Below, in pieces: positions 9,001-16,621 of a stretch of DNA of 45,508 nucleotides. Source of the DNA: Candidatus Heimdallarchaeota archaeon (GTDB taxonomy: Archaea > Asgardarchaeota > Heimdallarchaeia > JABLTI01); the NCBI GenBank assembly GCA_019056785.1, contig DXJV01000021.1, positions 1 to 45,508 on the forward strand, given 5' to 3'. The stretch's first letter is position 1. Every line of letters starts with the position of its first letter. A program made the position numbers and the translations under genes. The notes beneath the pieces are model-generated. The model was not told the origin of the DNA and did not search any database. It worked only from the letters and a program-made list of their open reading frames with translations.

Positions 9001-11466
9001 TTTGGCGAGAACAAGGGTTTCATTAATGTAAAGTTCATAAAAGACTGAAGTTTCATTTGATATGCCGGTATTGATGATAGAGATATTTAGTGACACACTC
9101 GAGTCTTTTGGAAGAATTTCGGGTGCCGTTACTGAAATCCGTAAGTTGTGTTCTGGCAAACTCCAATTCAAGAAATTTTTGAAGAGTTGTTCAACATTCC
9201 CTTCAGCTTTATGAAGCTCAATATAAATAGCACTACTGATAACAGCGAAATGACCAGCACCAATCGCAACAGAAGCCCCTACAGGTGAAAGATCGAGAGG
9301 ATCAAAGAGAAATGCTTTAGCATCCCCACTCACGGTTAAGATGAAATCATGGTCCGGGAGAGGTAGTTCTGAAATGCCTTGCACTAAAGGATGATAAGGA
9401 TCGAAAATCGTTGTGTCGAATTTTTCTCGAGGATTCAAAGTCAATGAAATGCCATAGTCAGTGCCTAATTTAAGGACACCATATCTATTTAGCTTCCCTC
9501 CTATAGCAAGTACTTTTCCACCGGCAGCAACAAACGTTTCAATGAGGTTTTTATCGCTTGTTGACCAATCCCATCCACCAGAGTTAACGAGAAGATAACC
9601 AAAGGCACTTAAAGGTAACTCATCTAGTGGCTCAAAAATCTCGTAAAAATTATAGCTCAAATTCTCGTAGAAGTCTTTTAGAGCAGAAAAGTAATACTCA
9701 TTATGAGAATAAATAGCACCTATACTTTTTTCAGGCGCGACAACTTTAACCCACTTTGTTTCATTGTTATTTGCTATTGCAACTTCTGAAACCACTGGAA
9801 GGAGATAAGCAGTTAAATTAAAAGCCCCCAAATTTTCCGGGGTAAATGAAAAACTAAACACTTGTTCCCCATTAACTGGTACATTGGCGAAGGTCTTCTG
9901 GGCGATAAGAGAACTATTAGCCCAAATTTGTAGAACAGCATTGGTGATATTTGTCTGTCCAATGTTTTTCACAGTTGCAGTTAATTGTACTGTTCTGTTC
10001 ACACCAAGAATTGAGTGTGGAGTGAAATCAACTTTAATATCAACTGGTTCTGGATCTAAAACAGCCTGATAAGCATTCACAAGCCCATAACCATAATATT
10101 CGTCCCAGCCTTGTGCTCCAAGATCCTCAGCAGAATTTCGCAACCGTTCTCTAATGCACTCAGCGCTCCAAGTGGGGAACTTCGACTTTATTAATGCTGC
10201 CACACCAGCCACATGCGGGCAAGCCATGGATGTGCCTGACATAGTCCCATAACTGCCAGCTGCGACTCGAAAGGTGGAATAAATGTTAACACCCGGCGCA
10301 CTCATTTCAATAGTTGAACCATAATTACTGAAATCGGCCAGAATATCAGCATTATCTGTCGCACTTACCGAAATGACTTCCGGATAAGCTGCCGGAAAGT
10401 AGAATTTATTACTGTTATCATTTCCTGCAGCAGCAATAGAAACAACATTGTGTTCTGCAGCATATATAAACGCATCATGAATTATGGTGGAAGGTTCATA
10501 TCCAGTCCAACTGTTGGAAAGAATGTCTGCTCCGGCATCAACAGCATGTACAATCGCAGAAGCGGCACCATCGGAAGTGCCAAAACCAGAGGAGCTGAGA
10601 AACTTTTCAGCCATAATTTTCACATTGGCAATGCCGGCAATGCCTATCGAATTATTTATTGTTGCAGCGATAACACCTGCACAATGGGTTCCATGGTTAT
10701 GATCATCCATTGGATTACTGTCATCATTTACCCAATCATACCCCAAGGGAACATATTGCGAGCTCAAATCAGGGTGGTTATAATCAATGCCCGTATCAAT
10801 AATTGCCACCAGGACCTCTGAAAAATTGCCAGATTCGATGTTCCATGCTTCAGGGGCATGGATTCTTGTCAAACCCCATTGTGAAGGGAAGTCAGGGTCA
10901 GTGGGCGTACCAGCTACAGAAAGAAGGTAATTTGGTTCGAGAAAACGAATTGTTGGTATTTCTTGCACACGCTTAAGGAAAGCTTTCAAGTCATCAATTG
11001 GAACGTTCAAAACTAATGATTGTAACTTTGGGATGCTTCTTTCAACACTAAAATCGTCTAAGAGACTAGAAAAGTGCCTGTCCTCTTTGGTTGCAAAGGC
11101 CAAATCTGTTCGTAATCCTACAATTATTTCTACTTGATTATTGTTAATTTCAATTAGACCTCTTTTGCTTTCATGTCCACCTTGAGGATCTGATTTCCCA
11201 AGGAGCTCAGACCAGCTCAAGATGCCATCTGGGAATTTTGTTCGTGAAAAATTGTCCTGTAAAAGTGGGCCAAAAACTGGGCTATCGGCCAACTCAAGTG
11301 TCGTATCTAGGGGGTTATCCTTCATGCTTTCCTCTAATTGCTTACCTTCCATTACTGGTGAATTTGGTTGAGCAATTAGCTGAAAAGCCTCAAGTGAACA
11401 AAGAATAATTATCATTAACCCTAGCACAGATATTTTGCTAACTCTTCTCTGTGTCAATTCTCTCAT
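6052..11466 (-). CDS. Giant secreted subtilisin-like protease (S8) with CARDB and amidotransferase-like modules
   Basis: The protein is 1804 aa from the preferred ATG at 11466; a longer reading from 11565 would push the signal peptide inside. A hydrophobic signal (ISVLGLMIIILCSLEAF) and a propeptide come first. The S8 catalytic triad is complete: Asp224 in AIIDTGID, His258 in HGTHCAGV and Ser413 in SGTSMACPHVAG, with the oxyanion Asn349 in AAGNDNS. After residue ~470, CARDB-type beta modules alternate with Rossmann-like units resembling glutamine-amidotransferase folds, which start IGAIYSHNEYYF, IAFIYSHGETEF and IVAILNTDGADQ. A 'FQFQFYD...VGSNGLLSF...IAPFWDQ' beta module lies between CARDB 3 and 4. 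A last Ig-like module (PPEVTLLEPNNGGELYG) leads to the membrane helix LILPLFILLPIVFLL and KKKKEH. It is likely tethered to the cell surface and degrades extracellular protein or processes surface proteins. Confidence 0.9.
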   Translation of the reverse strand: MRELTQRRVSKISVLGLMIIILCSLEAFQLIAQPNSPVMEGKQLEESMKDNPLDTTLELADSPVFGPLLQDNFSRTKFPDGILSWSELLGKSDPQGGHESKRGLIEINNNQVEIIVGLRTDLAFATKEDRHFSSLLDDFSVERSIPKLQSLVLNVPIDDLKAFLKRVQEIPTIRFLEPNYLLSVAGTPTDPDFPSQWGLTRIHAPEAWNIESGNFSEVLVAIIDTGIDYNHPDLSSQYVPLGYDWVNDDSNPMDDHNHGTHCAGVIAATINNSIGIAGIANVKIMAEKFLSSSGFGTSDGAASAIVHAVDAGADILSNSWTGYEPSTIIHDAFIYAAEHNVVSIAAAGNDNSNKFYFPAAYPEVISVSATDNADILADFSNYGSTIEMSAPGVNIYSTFRVAAGSYGTMSGTSMACPHVAGVAALIKSKFPTWSAECIRERLRNSAEDLGAQGWDEYYGYGLVNAYQAVLDPEPVDIKVDFTPHSILGVNRTVQLTATVKNIGQTNITNAVLQIWANSSLIAQKTFANVPVNGEQVFSFSFTPENLGAFNLTAYLLPVVSEVAIANNNETKWVKVVAPEKSIGAIYSHNEYYFSALKDFYENLSYNFYEIFEPLDELPLSAFGYLLVNSGGWDWSTSDKNLIETFVAAGGKVLAIGGKLNRYGVLKLGTDYGISLTLNPREKFDTTIFDPYHPLVQGISELPLPDHDFILTVSGDAKAFLFDPLDLSPVGASVAIGAGHFAVISSAIYIELHKAEGNVEQLFKNFLNWSLPEHNLRISVTAPEILPKDSSVSLNISIINTGISNETSVFYELYINETLVLAKTLPSLLSGTEAQDSYLWTPHAYYKYSIRVAVSPVAGETLLIDNNYTTICSVPDPSNSIAFIYSHGETEFSLESFYQNNGNETYDLYSRITVDLLSCFSVVFVSFGGDPWLSSEIDAVENFIIAGGTFVSLNGPASFPNVVENLGLKFGISSNSIPSLSGETIQFDPHHPLLQGVSSLYFPSFTNKELVVSKMATPFLWDNSSEHIIGASAEVGGGHFCVIASNINLMPYTRDNDILLKNLLSWDRPTHDIILHVKEIYATINEDTEVNITLYNGGAAIETNVQVELFIEGELATNFSISTIAPQELLTLSYTWRPVSHGFYNFTAKAAAVPGEQILVNNIETKYGSVVSNYHMITEYTFDWVDPTIGTLLPLTYNSAIKVTLPFQFQFYDRKFDAVYVGSNGLLSFSYSYPWWGSNVPFPSDDSRFYYLIAPFWDQMVATGDFYVLSLTNPNRLVIGYVNMEYSTGVLAGTFEVILYESGEILFQYDQIMEVRSPTVGLNYGLMSTFYNSYTFPLKTAKDFALLFNMENKQHDLSVTLEISDRYVEINKAQTIAYSVENIGLNEETNVELSLLINDLKVKTETATILAPSSQRTFNYQWLPSTIGTYNITVFVQASGEEIAIMNNRIITLVKACNVATGIVAILNTDGADQPAYFNPLSSWKNDYQTIQTGLENEGFTTRIVTNADLSGTALLDISVLILINNFPNNDASLEVKAWARAFGNVITFGQSATFLNWAGIFVPEAEGTSGFFDYLIAESSSITAMILNTQHYLKRGYMRLSFTVNDFCAYRSTVSSSSAWSNYVPIVKATYLSQTIYLVGAYSTTNAGRAVHFYDGEHWNNEFLHRMIINAVEWVQYRNDPPEVTLLEPNNGGELYGMVDIRWSAFDWEDDPLDFTIELWDGENWLTIAFNVQGNEYYWDTTEVPDGDDYLLRIIVSDGTTNSSDVCDQPFSIRNTVTENNALILPLFILLPIVFLLSKKKKEH

Positions 11467-12260
11467 CCTAATAATATTATAATAACTATCGATGATAAGG
11501 AAGAGTCCATTATTTAAACGTTGATAATAGACCACTAATCCTCTCGAGAAAGGCATAAACCACAATAATTAAAATGATAAAATCGCGATTACTTTCGGAA
11601 CGTCCCCTTCAAATCTGTTTAATTAGCCAAGAAATCGAATTACTCTTTATCAATTGTTAGGAGGATTTTCAGCAAGGATGATAGTGAGAACCACTCTGGT
11701 GTCTTGATAATTTATTTCCGGAAAAAACATTGAACAAAACAGAAGAACAAGGTGAGAAAAAAAAGAACAGATTAGTACAGCTAGGAAAAATAGTTTGGTT
11801 GTGGAGCCATTTCCCAACAGGCTATCTACCTGTAGCCTATGACGCGATGCTCATATCGGAACTTTCCAATAAATCAAACATCTCTTGACGAATACTGACC
11901 AATCTACTCGAGTTTTAATGATCATTTAACGAGAAAAAACCTATTACTCTTTTCTTTCTTCTGTATGCAATTTCAGTTTCAAGTCCATGGGTCTCTAGTT
12001 TGTCTAGGATTTTGCTGCAAAAATTTTGGTAAATTTACAAAAATAATAATAAATGTGTAGTATAAGAACAGATAGTAGACAAAGTAAGAAAATTATCCTC
12101 TGTTGAATTATTTTAGTGAACTGATAAGATGGGATTTAGATTTGATTAAATAATAATTACTATCTTTAATACTTCAGGTTTTAGAGAAAAGACTTTGCAT
12201 AAAATTCACCTCAAATTTCGTAATTGAGTGATTCTAAGTTTCACTTGACAGTTCAAGAAA
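11467..12260. other. Long intergenic region between divergent protease and methyltransferase genes
   Basis: About 800 bases that must hold the divergent promoters of the subtilase and the DNA methyltransferase. The only open stretch is 11730-11888 on the plus strand (TTG start, 52 codons, containing LGKIVWLWSHFPTGYLPVAY). It has no clear ribosome-binding site and I do not recognise it; it may be a fragment. The rest is AT-rich, with several stops in all frames. Confidence 0.4.
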
Positions 12261-13175
12261 TTGGTGATAAAAATTAAAATAACAAGCAAGATAATCATTG
12301 GCGATTCAACAAGCATGAAAGAGATAGGCGATAATGAGATCCATCTAATGATTACCTCCCCTCCCTATCCTATGATTAAAATGTGGGATGACATTTTTAA
12401 ATCAGCAATTCCTGAAGTGAAAGTTCTCGAACAACAGATGGAAGAGGAAACAGACAAAAGTAAAAGAGAAAACTATGTCTCTAAAATCTATAGTTTATTC
12501 CATAAATATTTGGAAAATGTTTGGAAAGAAACGTATCGAGTGTTAGTGGATGGTGGGATTGCGTGTATAAATATTGGTGATGCCACCAGAAAAATCAATG
12601 GGATTTTTCGTTTATTTCCAAACCATTCAAAAATAATCGAAATATGTGAGAAGATAGGCTTTATAACTTTGCCATATATACTTTGGAAAAAACCGACAAA
12701 CAAACCAAATGCATTTCTCGGTTCTGGATTTTTACCAACAAATGGTTATATCACACTTGATGTGGAATACGTTTTAATATTTAGAAAGAATGGGCCAAGA
12801 AAATTTCCCCCTAAAGATCAACTGAGATATGCAAGTAAATTCACTAAAAAAGAGAGAGATGTATGGTTTAGTCAAACGTGGAATATACGGGGTGAGAAAC
12901 AGAACCATTCAGAATTCATCAGGAGAACAGCAGCATTTCCAGAAGAAATCCCTCGAAGGCTTATAAGAATGTTCTCAATAATCGGCGATACAGTTTTGGA
13001 CCCCTTTTTAGGAACCGGCACAACAGCTAAAATGGCAATGGAACTTCAGCGGAACTTTTTAGGGTATGAAATTGATGAAAAACTGAAGCCAATAATTGAA
13101 AAAAGATTGGATATAAACCAGATGACATTATTAAAAGAAGATGAAATTGAAATCAATTTTCTAAAAAGAAATTAA
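12261..13175 (+). CDS. DNA N4-cytosine/N6-adenine methyltransferase, beta class, orphan
   Basis: This 304-aa protein transfers methyl groups from SAM to an exocyclic amino group in DNA. The catalytic motif TSPPY (residues 32-36) comes first and the SAM-binding motif DPFLGTGTT (from about 247) last, which is the beta-class order. The last part, FLGYEID, is also typical. The upstream GDSTS (14-18) is a conserved N-terminal element of such enzymes, so translation must begin ahead of it, at TTG 12261 or GTG 12264; the internal ATG at 12315 would lose it. TSPPY is most common in N4-cytosine enzymes, so that target is slightly favoured. No restriction endonuclease gene is recognisable nearby, so this is either an orphan methylase or the partner is an unknown gene. 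It stands alone on the plus strand in a gene-poor, AT-rich stretch that may have been acquired. Confidence 0.88.
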   Translation: MVIKIKITSKIIIGDSTSMKEIGDNEIHLMITSPPYPMIKMWDDIFKSAIPEVKVLEQQMEEETDKSKRENYVSKIYSLFHKYLENVWKETYRVLVDGGIACINIGDATRKINGIFRLFPNHSKIIEICEKIGFITLPYILWKKPTNKPNAFLGSGFLPTNGYITLDVEYVLIFRKNGPRKFPPKDQLRYASKFTKKERDVWFSQTWNIRGEKQNHSEFIRRTAAFPEEIPRRLIRMFSIIGDTVLDPFLGTGTTAKMAMELQRNFLGYEIDEKLKPIIEKRLDINQMTLLKEDEIEINFLKRN

Positions 13176-13582
13176 TAGTGAACGATTAAAAATTACCAAG
13201 TTCAATTTCTATAGTAATTCACTCTCTGAATCATCGCAATTAATTAGATCTTTGATGTTAAATTTTTCCTACAAGTATTAATATCCATTTAATAATGAGT
13301 TTTAGTTCAAGAATCATGAGTCAGTAAACTACTAAATAATGTCAGCAAACGACTTTTACGTGGACTGTTCTTAACACATCAAAACTCTTGTCACTTGTAT
13401 TTTCACTACAAACTTCGTAGTTTCTATTAGATTTCCCATAAATTAAAAGGCCAATTATACTTCCTGAAAAAAGAAGCAACAATTGTCAATAAAATTAATA
13501 TGACTTTAATATGAGTTCTCATAAAATCCTCTCAAGAAATTTTACAATTCTTTTTTCCTTAAAAACTTTACAAAAATACTTT
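13176..13582. other. Intergenic, convergent gene ends
   Basis: About 400 AT-rich bases between the 3' ends of the methyltransferase and an unknown membrane protein gene. No gene, strong hairpin or repeat was seen. Confidence 0.5.
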
Positions 13583-14410
13583 TTAGCAGAGTACAAAATA
13601 AAGAACTATTGGAAATCCAATCCCAAAGATAATCATTAGAAGAATTGAAACAAGATACTTTACGTACTTATTCTGTTTAGTTTTATAGCGGCCTGATGAT
13701 CTACGGGCAATAGCGTATTTTCTATATAACCAATTAGTTAGGGGTTTTAAAATGCAATCAAATTTCTGTCCCTTTGGATTTTCTTCAATATATAATAAAT
13801 GATTCCACGTTTTAACTTGTAAAATACAATGAAAATCTTCAAACGGTACTTTTGTGATCTCATTATTTTTGGTTATATTATAGAATTTTTTTCCTCTCTT
13901 TATTATTTCTGTAAAACAATGTTTCGGCATTTCTATAGATGCACCTTCAGCTAGAGTTTCAAAACTAAAGGATAAAATATCACCCGTCTTTCTATCAATT
14001 ACAATTTCTATAAATTCAATATCTTTAATTGAACCATAAAATATCCATCTAAAGAACTTGTATAAATTATGAACTAAAAGATTCGGATGGATTTCATCGG
14101 TCCAAACAGGGCGATAAATTAAAATCATTTTGTCTTCTTGACATATAAACTCGTAAAAGATAAATTTAATATCTAATTTTAGGCTATTATCTTGATATAT
14201 GTATGGTTTATATTTATTTAAAATTTCAATAACAGTAGAACCATCAACTTTTTCATTTGCATTAAGTGTTAAATAACTCCTTCCTTTCATACCTGTTATT
14301 TTAAAACCCACTAGAAATGCAATTAATCCGAGAACTGGGGCCATATAAATGAGCATTATAATACAATTTATTGTTTCCATCGTGAAAACACAATTTAAGA
14401 GTTCAATCAC
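13583..14410 (-). CDS. Membrane protein of unknown function
   Basis: This 275-aa protein was not recognised. It has a hydrophobic N-terminal segment (about residues 15-40, IIMLIYMAPVLGLIAFLVGF) and one at the C-terminus (about 250-274, YLVSILLMIIFGIGFPIVLYF). Between them is a soluble alpha/beta region of some 200 residues, rich in Lys, Ile and aromatic residues, ending in a basic stretch (RKYAIARRSSGRYKTKQNK) that should lie in the cytoplasm. No catalytic motif was seen. Codon use is more AT-rich than in the flanking surface-protein genes. With the orphan methyltransferase and a dead solute-binding protein copy around it, the gene lies in an accessory-looking region. Confidence 0.6.
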   Translation of the reverse strand: MIELLNCVFTMETINCIIMLIYMAPVLGLIAFLVGFKITGMKGRSYLTLNANEKVDGSTVIEILNKYKPYIYQDNSLKLDIKFIFYEFICQEDKMILIYRPVWTDEIHPNLLVHNLYKFFRWIFYGSIKDIEFIEIVIDRKTGDILSFSFETLAEGASIEMPKHCFTEIIKRGKKFYNITKNNEITKVPFEDFHCILQVKTWNHLLYIEENPKGQKFDCILKPLTNWLYRKYAIARRSSGRYKTKQNKYVKYLVSILLMIIFGIGFPIVLYFVLC

Positions 14411-14608
14411 TTTTATAATACAAACATTTCCCTCAACTAAGGTTTTGTTGTATTTAAAACTTGGGATTGAAAGTTAATTATTCGCAAAATTGTATTTGTA
14501 AAAACTTACATTTTAATAATGACAAACCTTTCATATGTCTGTAGATTTTAATAAAGTATTAAACAGTAGATAATTTAAAACAATTAAAAAAAAGCATATC
14601 GATGACTC

Positions 14609-15021
14609 AAAAATCAGCAAGATTCTTTAAGAAAATTGGCACTAATTGGTATAAATCTTCAAGTTAGAATTCTTGATTGGCCTACTTTTGTTGGTTAGTT
14701 AATCTATTTCCGTAATTTTGACCTTTGTGTTACATTAGTCTTGTTGGAGGCGAGAGAGATCCTGATTTCACCGGCCTGTATAAGAAAAATGGCTCTCTAA
14801 ACTTCTTTAGTTATGATGGTGGCATGGATTGGGATAATAGTTTGGGAACTGGAAAGAATAAATGGTATATGAAATAAGGGCTTTTTATTATTCCTCCCTA
14901 TTCACAAGCACGAATTAAGCATTATTGGGATTGGGAAAATTACTTAATGAACAAGATTCTTCCTTGTGTGCCAATGTTTATATCGCAGGCTTATATCTTG
15001 CTGAGAATTAGGAGTTTCTAA
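14609..15021 (+). pseudogene. Relic of a second solute-binding protein (paralogue of 455-2320)
   Basis: The plus strand reads KLALIGINLQVRILDWPTF, a TAG at 14696-14698, then LIYFRNFDLCV. After a frame change between about 14735 and 14757 it reads DPDFTGLYKKNGSLNFFSYD and MDWDNSLGTGKNKWYMK, then a TAA at 14875-14877, then RIKHYWDWENYLMNKILPCV, and a stop at 15019-15021. This runs collinear with residues 50-180 of the intact protein encoded at 455-2320 (LAPIGINLKIHIIDW..., DPDFTGVYNQNG..., WYIKQG..., HYWEWENYLMDKILPCI). The TAA replaces the Gln of WYIKQG. Two stops and one frameshift make it non-functional. Only the C-lobe-type segment remains; no upstream signal peptide was found. Confidence 0.85.
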
Positions 15022-15170
15022 ATTGCACGCATTTTTCAAGAACCAGCTTGAGTAAGTTCCTGTAAAATCATGCTATTTTGTCTTAAAAATTAACAAGAAC
15101 AAAGAGCTATTATAAATCAGAAAAATAAGCGCGAGATGTGAAATCCATCCTTCTTCTTGGTGGGTATTAG

Positions 15171-15560
15171 TTGACTGAAGAGAAAAAATTCATATCAAAA
15201 ATCGCCTTTTACTTCGGTTCAGTAAATCCAGTGGCAGAACTCCTTTTCCAGCAACTTCTCATTGACGTTCCTCGAGAAAAAATTCACGGTTTGCTTGAGC
15301 TGTTAATAGAATTTGTGAAAGTAGAGAAGGATGATTCTGCTAACAAACAATTGAGCGAAAGCATTATGGAAGATATTTTCAATTTCTTTATCCAGCTTCG
15401 ACTTGAAGAGCTTCAAAATTTCATTGGTTTGCTTCTTCGTTCTTTTCCGATAAAAATGGCAGCCATTAAAGAAACTTTCCTCTCGCAGCTCCGAATAGAA
15501 GAATCTCAACAGATTTCATACGAACAACAAAAATTGTTGACTTTTATCCATAACTTGTGA
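15171..15560 (+). CDS. Small helical protein of unknown function
   Basis: This 129-aa protein has no cysteine, no membrane helix and no recognisable motif. Its sequence suggests a bundle of amphipathic helices (ELLFQQLLIDV, IHGLLELLIEFVKV, MEDIFNFFIQLRLEELQNFIGLLLRSF). The TTG start at 15171 is supported by GGTGGG at 15159-15164, seven bases ahead. The gene is monocistronic and follows the solute-binding protein relic by about 150 bases. It may be a small protein-interaction partner, but nothing points to a specific process. Confidence 0.6.
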   Translation: MTEEKKFISKIAFYFGSVNPVAELLFQQLLIDVPREKIHGLLELLIEFVKVEKDDSANKQLSESIMEDIFNFFIQLRLEELQNFIGLLLRSFPIKMAAIKETFLSQLRIEESQQISYEQQKLLTFIHNL

Positions 15561-15756
15561 AGATGGTCTATCTCTCATTGGGCACTGTGAAAAGCTTGAG
15601 CGTTCAAAGAGTTGCAAGCACCTTCAAATAAAAGTCGTTTATCCCACCAAACAAGTGGGAATTAATATACTCTTTAAATTTGATTTGTATGTCGAACAAC
15701 CACTCTTATCAAGACAAATGAACATGCAAGATTAAAGTTCGGTTCTTAACTCGAGT

Positions 15757-15788
15757 AAAAAAAAGAGGAATGGTTTAAAACGCCATTT
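15757..15788 (-). terminator. Terminator after the small surface protein gene
   Basis: Directly after the stop codon of the minus-strand gene at 15790, an AATGG / CCATT stem (15769-15787) is followed on that strand by CCTC and eight T (A run 15757-15764 on the plus strand). Stem plus T tract in the right place. Confidence 0.55.
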
Positions 15789-15789
15789 C

Positions 15790-16302
15790 TCATTTTAAAA
15801 ATCGTTTTTTTACCTTAGAAAAAGCAACAATTGATAGTGTCAATGTCGCAAGTACTAACAGAGTAGCTTTGAATGTCATTCCTGGTAAAGACGGTGTCCC
15901 TTGTAAACCTATTACGAGTAAGTCGAAGTAACCTCCATTTGCTAACCTGTCGATAACTTCCATATAATAAGAACCAGTTATATTAGCTTGGAAGCTAAAA
16001 ACTTCACCGAGTGTTGAATTAGAATCAAAGACCTTTGCTTCTGTGACAAACTCATCTTCGTAGAGGATGACATAAATATCTGTTATAGTAAATGTTTTAA
16101 GACTCAGATTCACAGTGTAATCTTCGTCTTCAATCAACCCCCGAATTTCAACTTTCAAGTCAATGACTTGTAGGCCACTGTACTTGTGATTTAATTCTAC
16201 TACTAAAATGTCTGCCTTGGTTAACATTACTTGAGTAGTAAATAAACCGGCAATGACAAATGGTAGCATTACTAATAGTAATTGTTTTGGATTTTTCATC
16301 AT
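15790..16302 (-). CDS. Small membrane-anchored surface protein
   Basis: This 170-aa protein starts with MMKNPKQ and a signal peptide (LLLVMLPFVIAGLFTTQVML). It has a short extracellular beta-rich domain of about 110 residues and ends in a membrane helix (ATLLVLATLTLSIVAF) plus SKVKKRFLK. The middle (IRGLIEDEDYTVNLSLKTF, then a SFQANITGSYYMEVIDR strand) looks like one beta-sandwich of the prepeptidase/CARDB kind, but that is a guess. The architecture, signal peptide plus C-terminal helix plus Lys/Arg tail, repeats that of the large surface proteins at 3211-5865 and 6052-11466. It has its own terminator and a free upstream region, so it is probably transcribed alone. Confidence 0.65.
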   Translation of the reverse strand: MMKNPKQLLLVMLPFVIAGLFTTQVMLTKADILVVELNHKYSGLQVIDLKVEIRGLIEDEDYTVNLSLKTFTITDIYVILYEDEFVTEAKVFDSNSTLGEVFSFQANITGSYYMEVIDRLANGGYFDLLVIGLQGTPSLPGMTFKATLLVLATLTLSIVAFSKVKKRFLK

Positions 16303-16621
16303 AAAACCTTCTCACAGATATCTTATTTATACTAACTATTTAAATGTTTTAAAAATGAAAAAAATAATACACTAGAGCCATAAACGAATAAAAAAAAGAG
16401 AAAAAGAAGACTTGTTGTGACCAAGATAAAACTTTAGGGGGAAAGTTATATCAGGAGTTTTTTCAAGTTTCAGTGGTTTTTCTTTTTGACATTTGAATCA
16501 TTGGTGATTTTTCAGCCACAACGTTTTCTAATATAGGCTCTTCTTTAAGAAATTACTTCTGTTTGTAGAAGAATTTCTTGGATTGGTGAGTCGATCATCC
16601 TGAGTTTCCGACTTTTTTCTT
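16303..16621. other. Intergenic between surface protein and ABC exporter operon
   Basis: About 320 bases holding the promoter of the small surface protein gene and the 3' region of the exporter operon. No coding pattern or clear hairpin was seen. Confidence 0.4.

Noticed and set aside
11730..11888. Small 52-codon gene
   Set aside because: TTG start without a ribosome-binding site and no recognisable family; listed only inside the intergenic entry.
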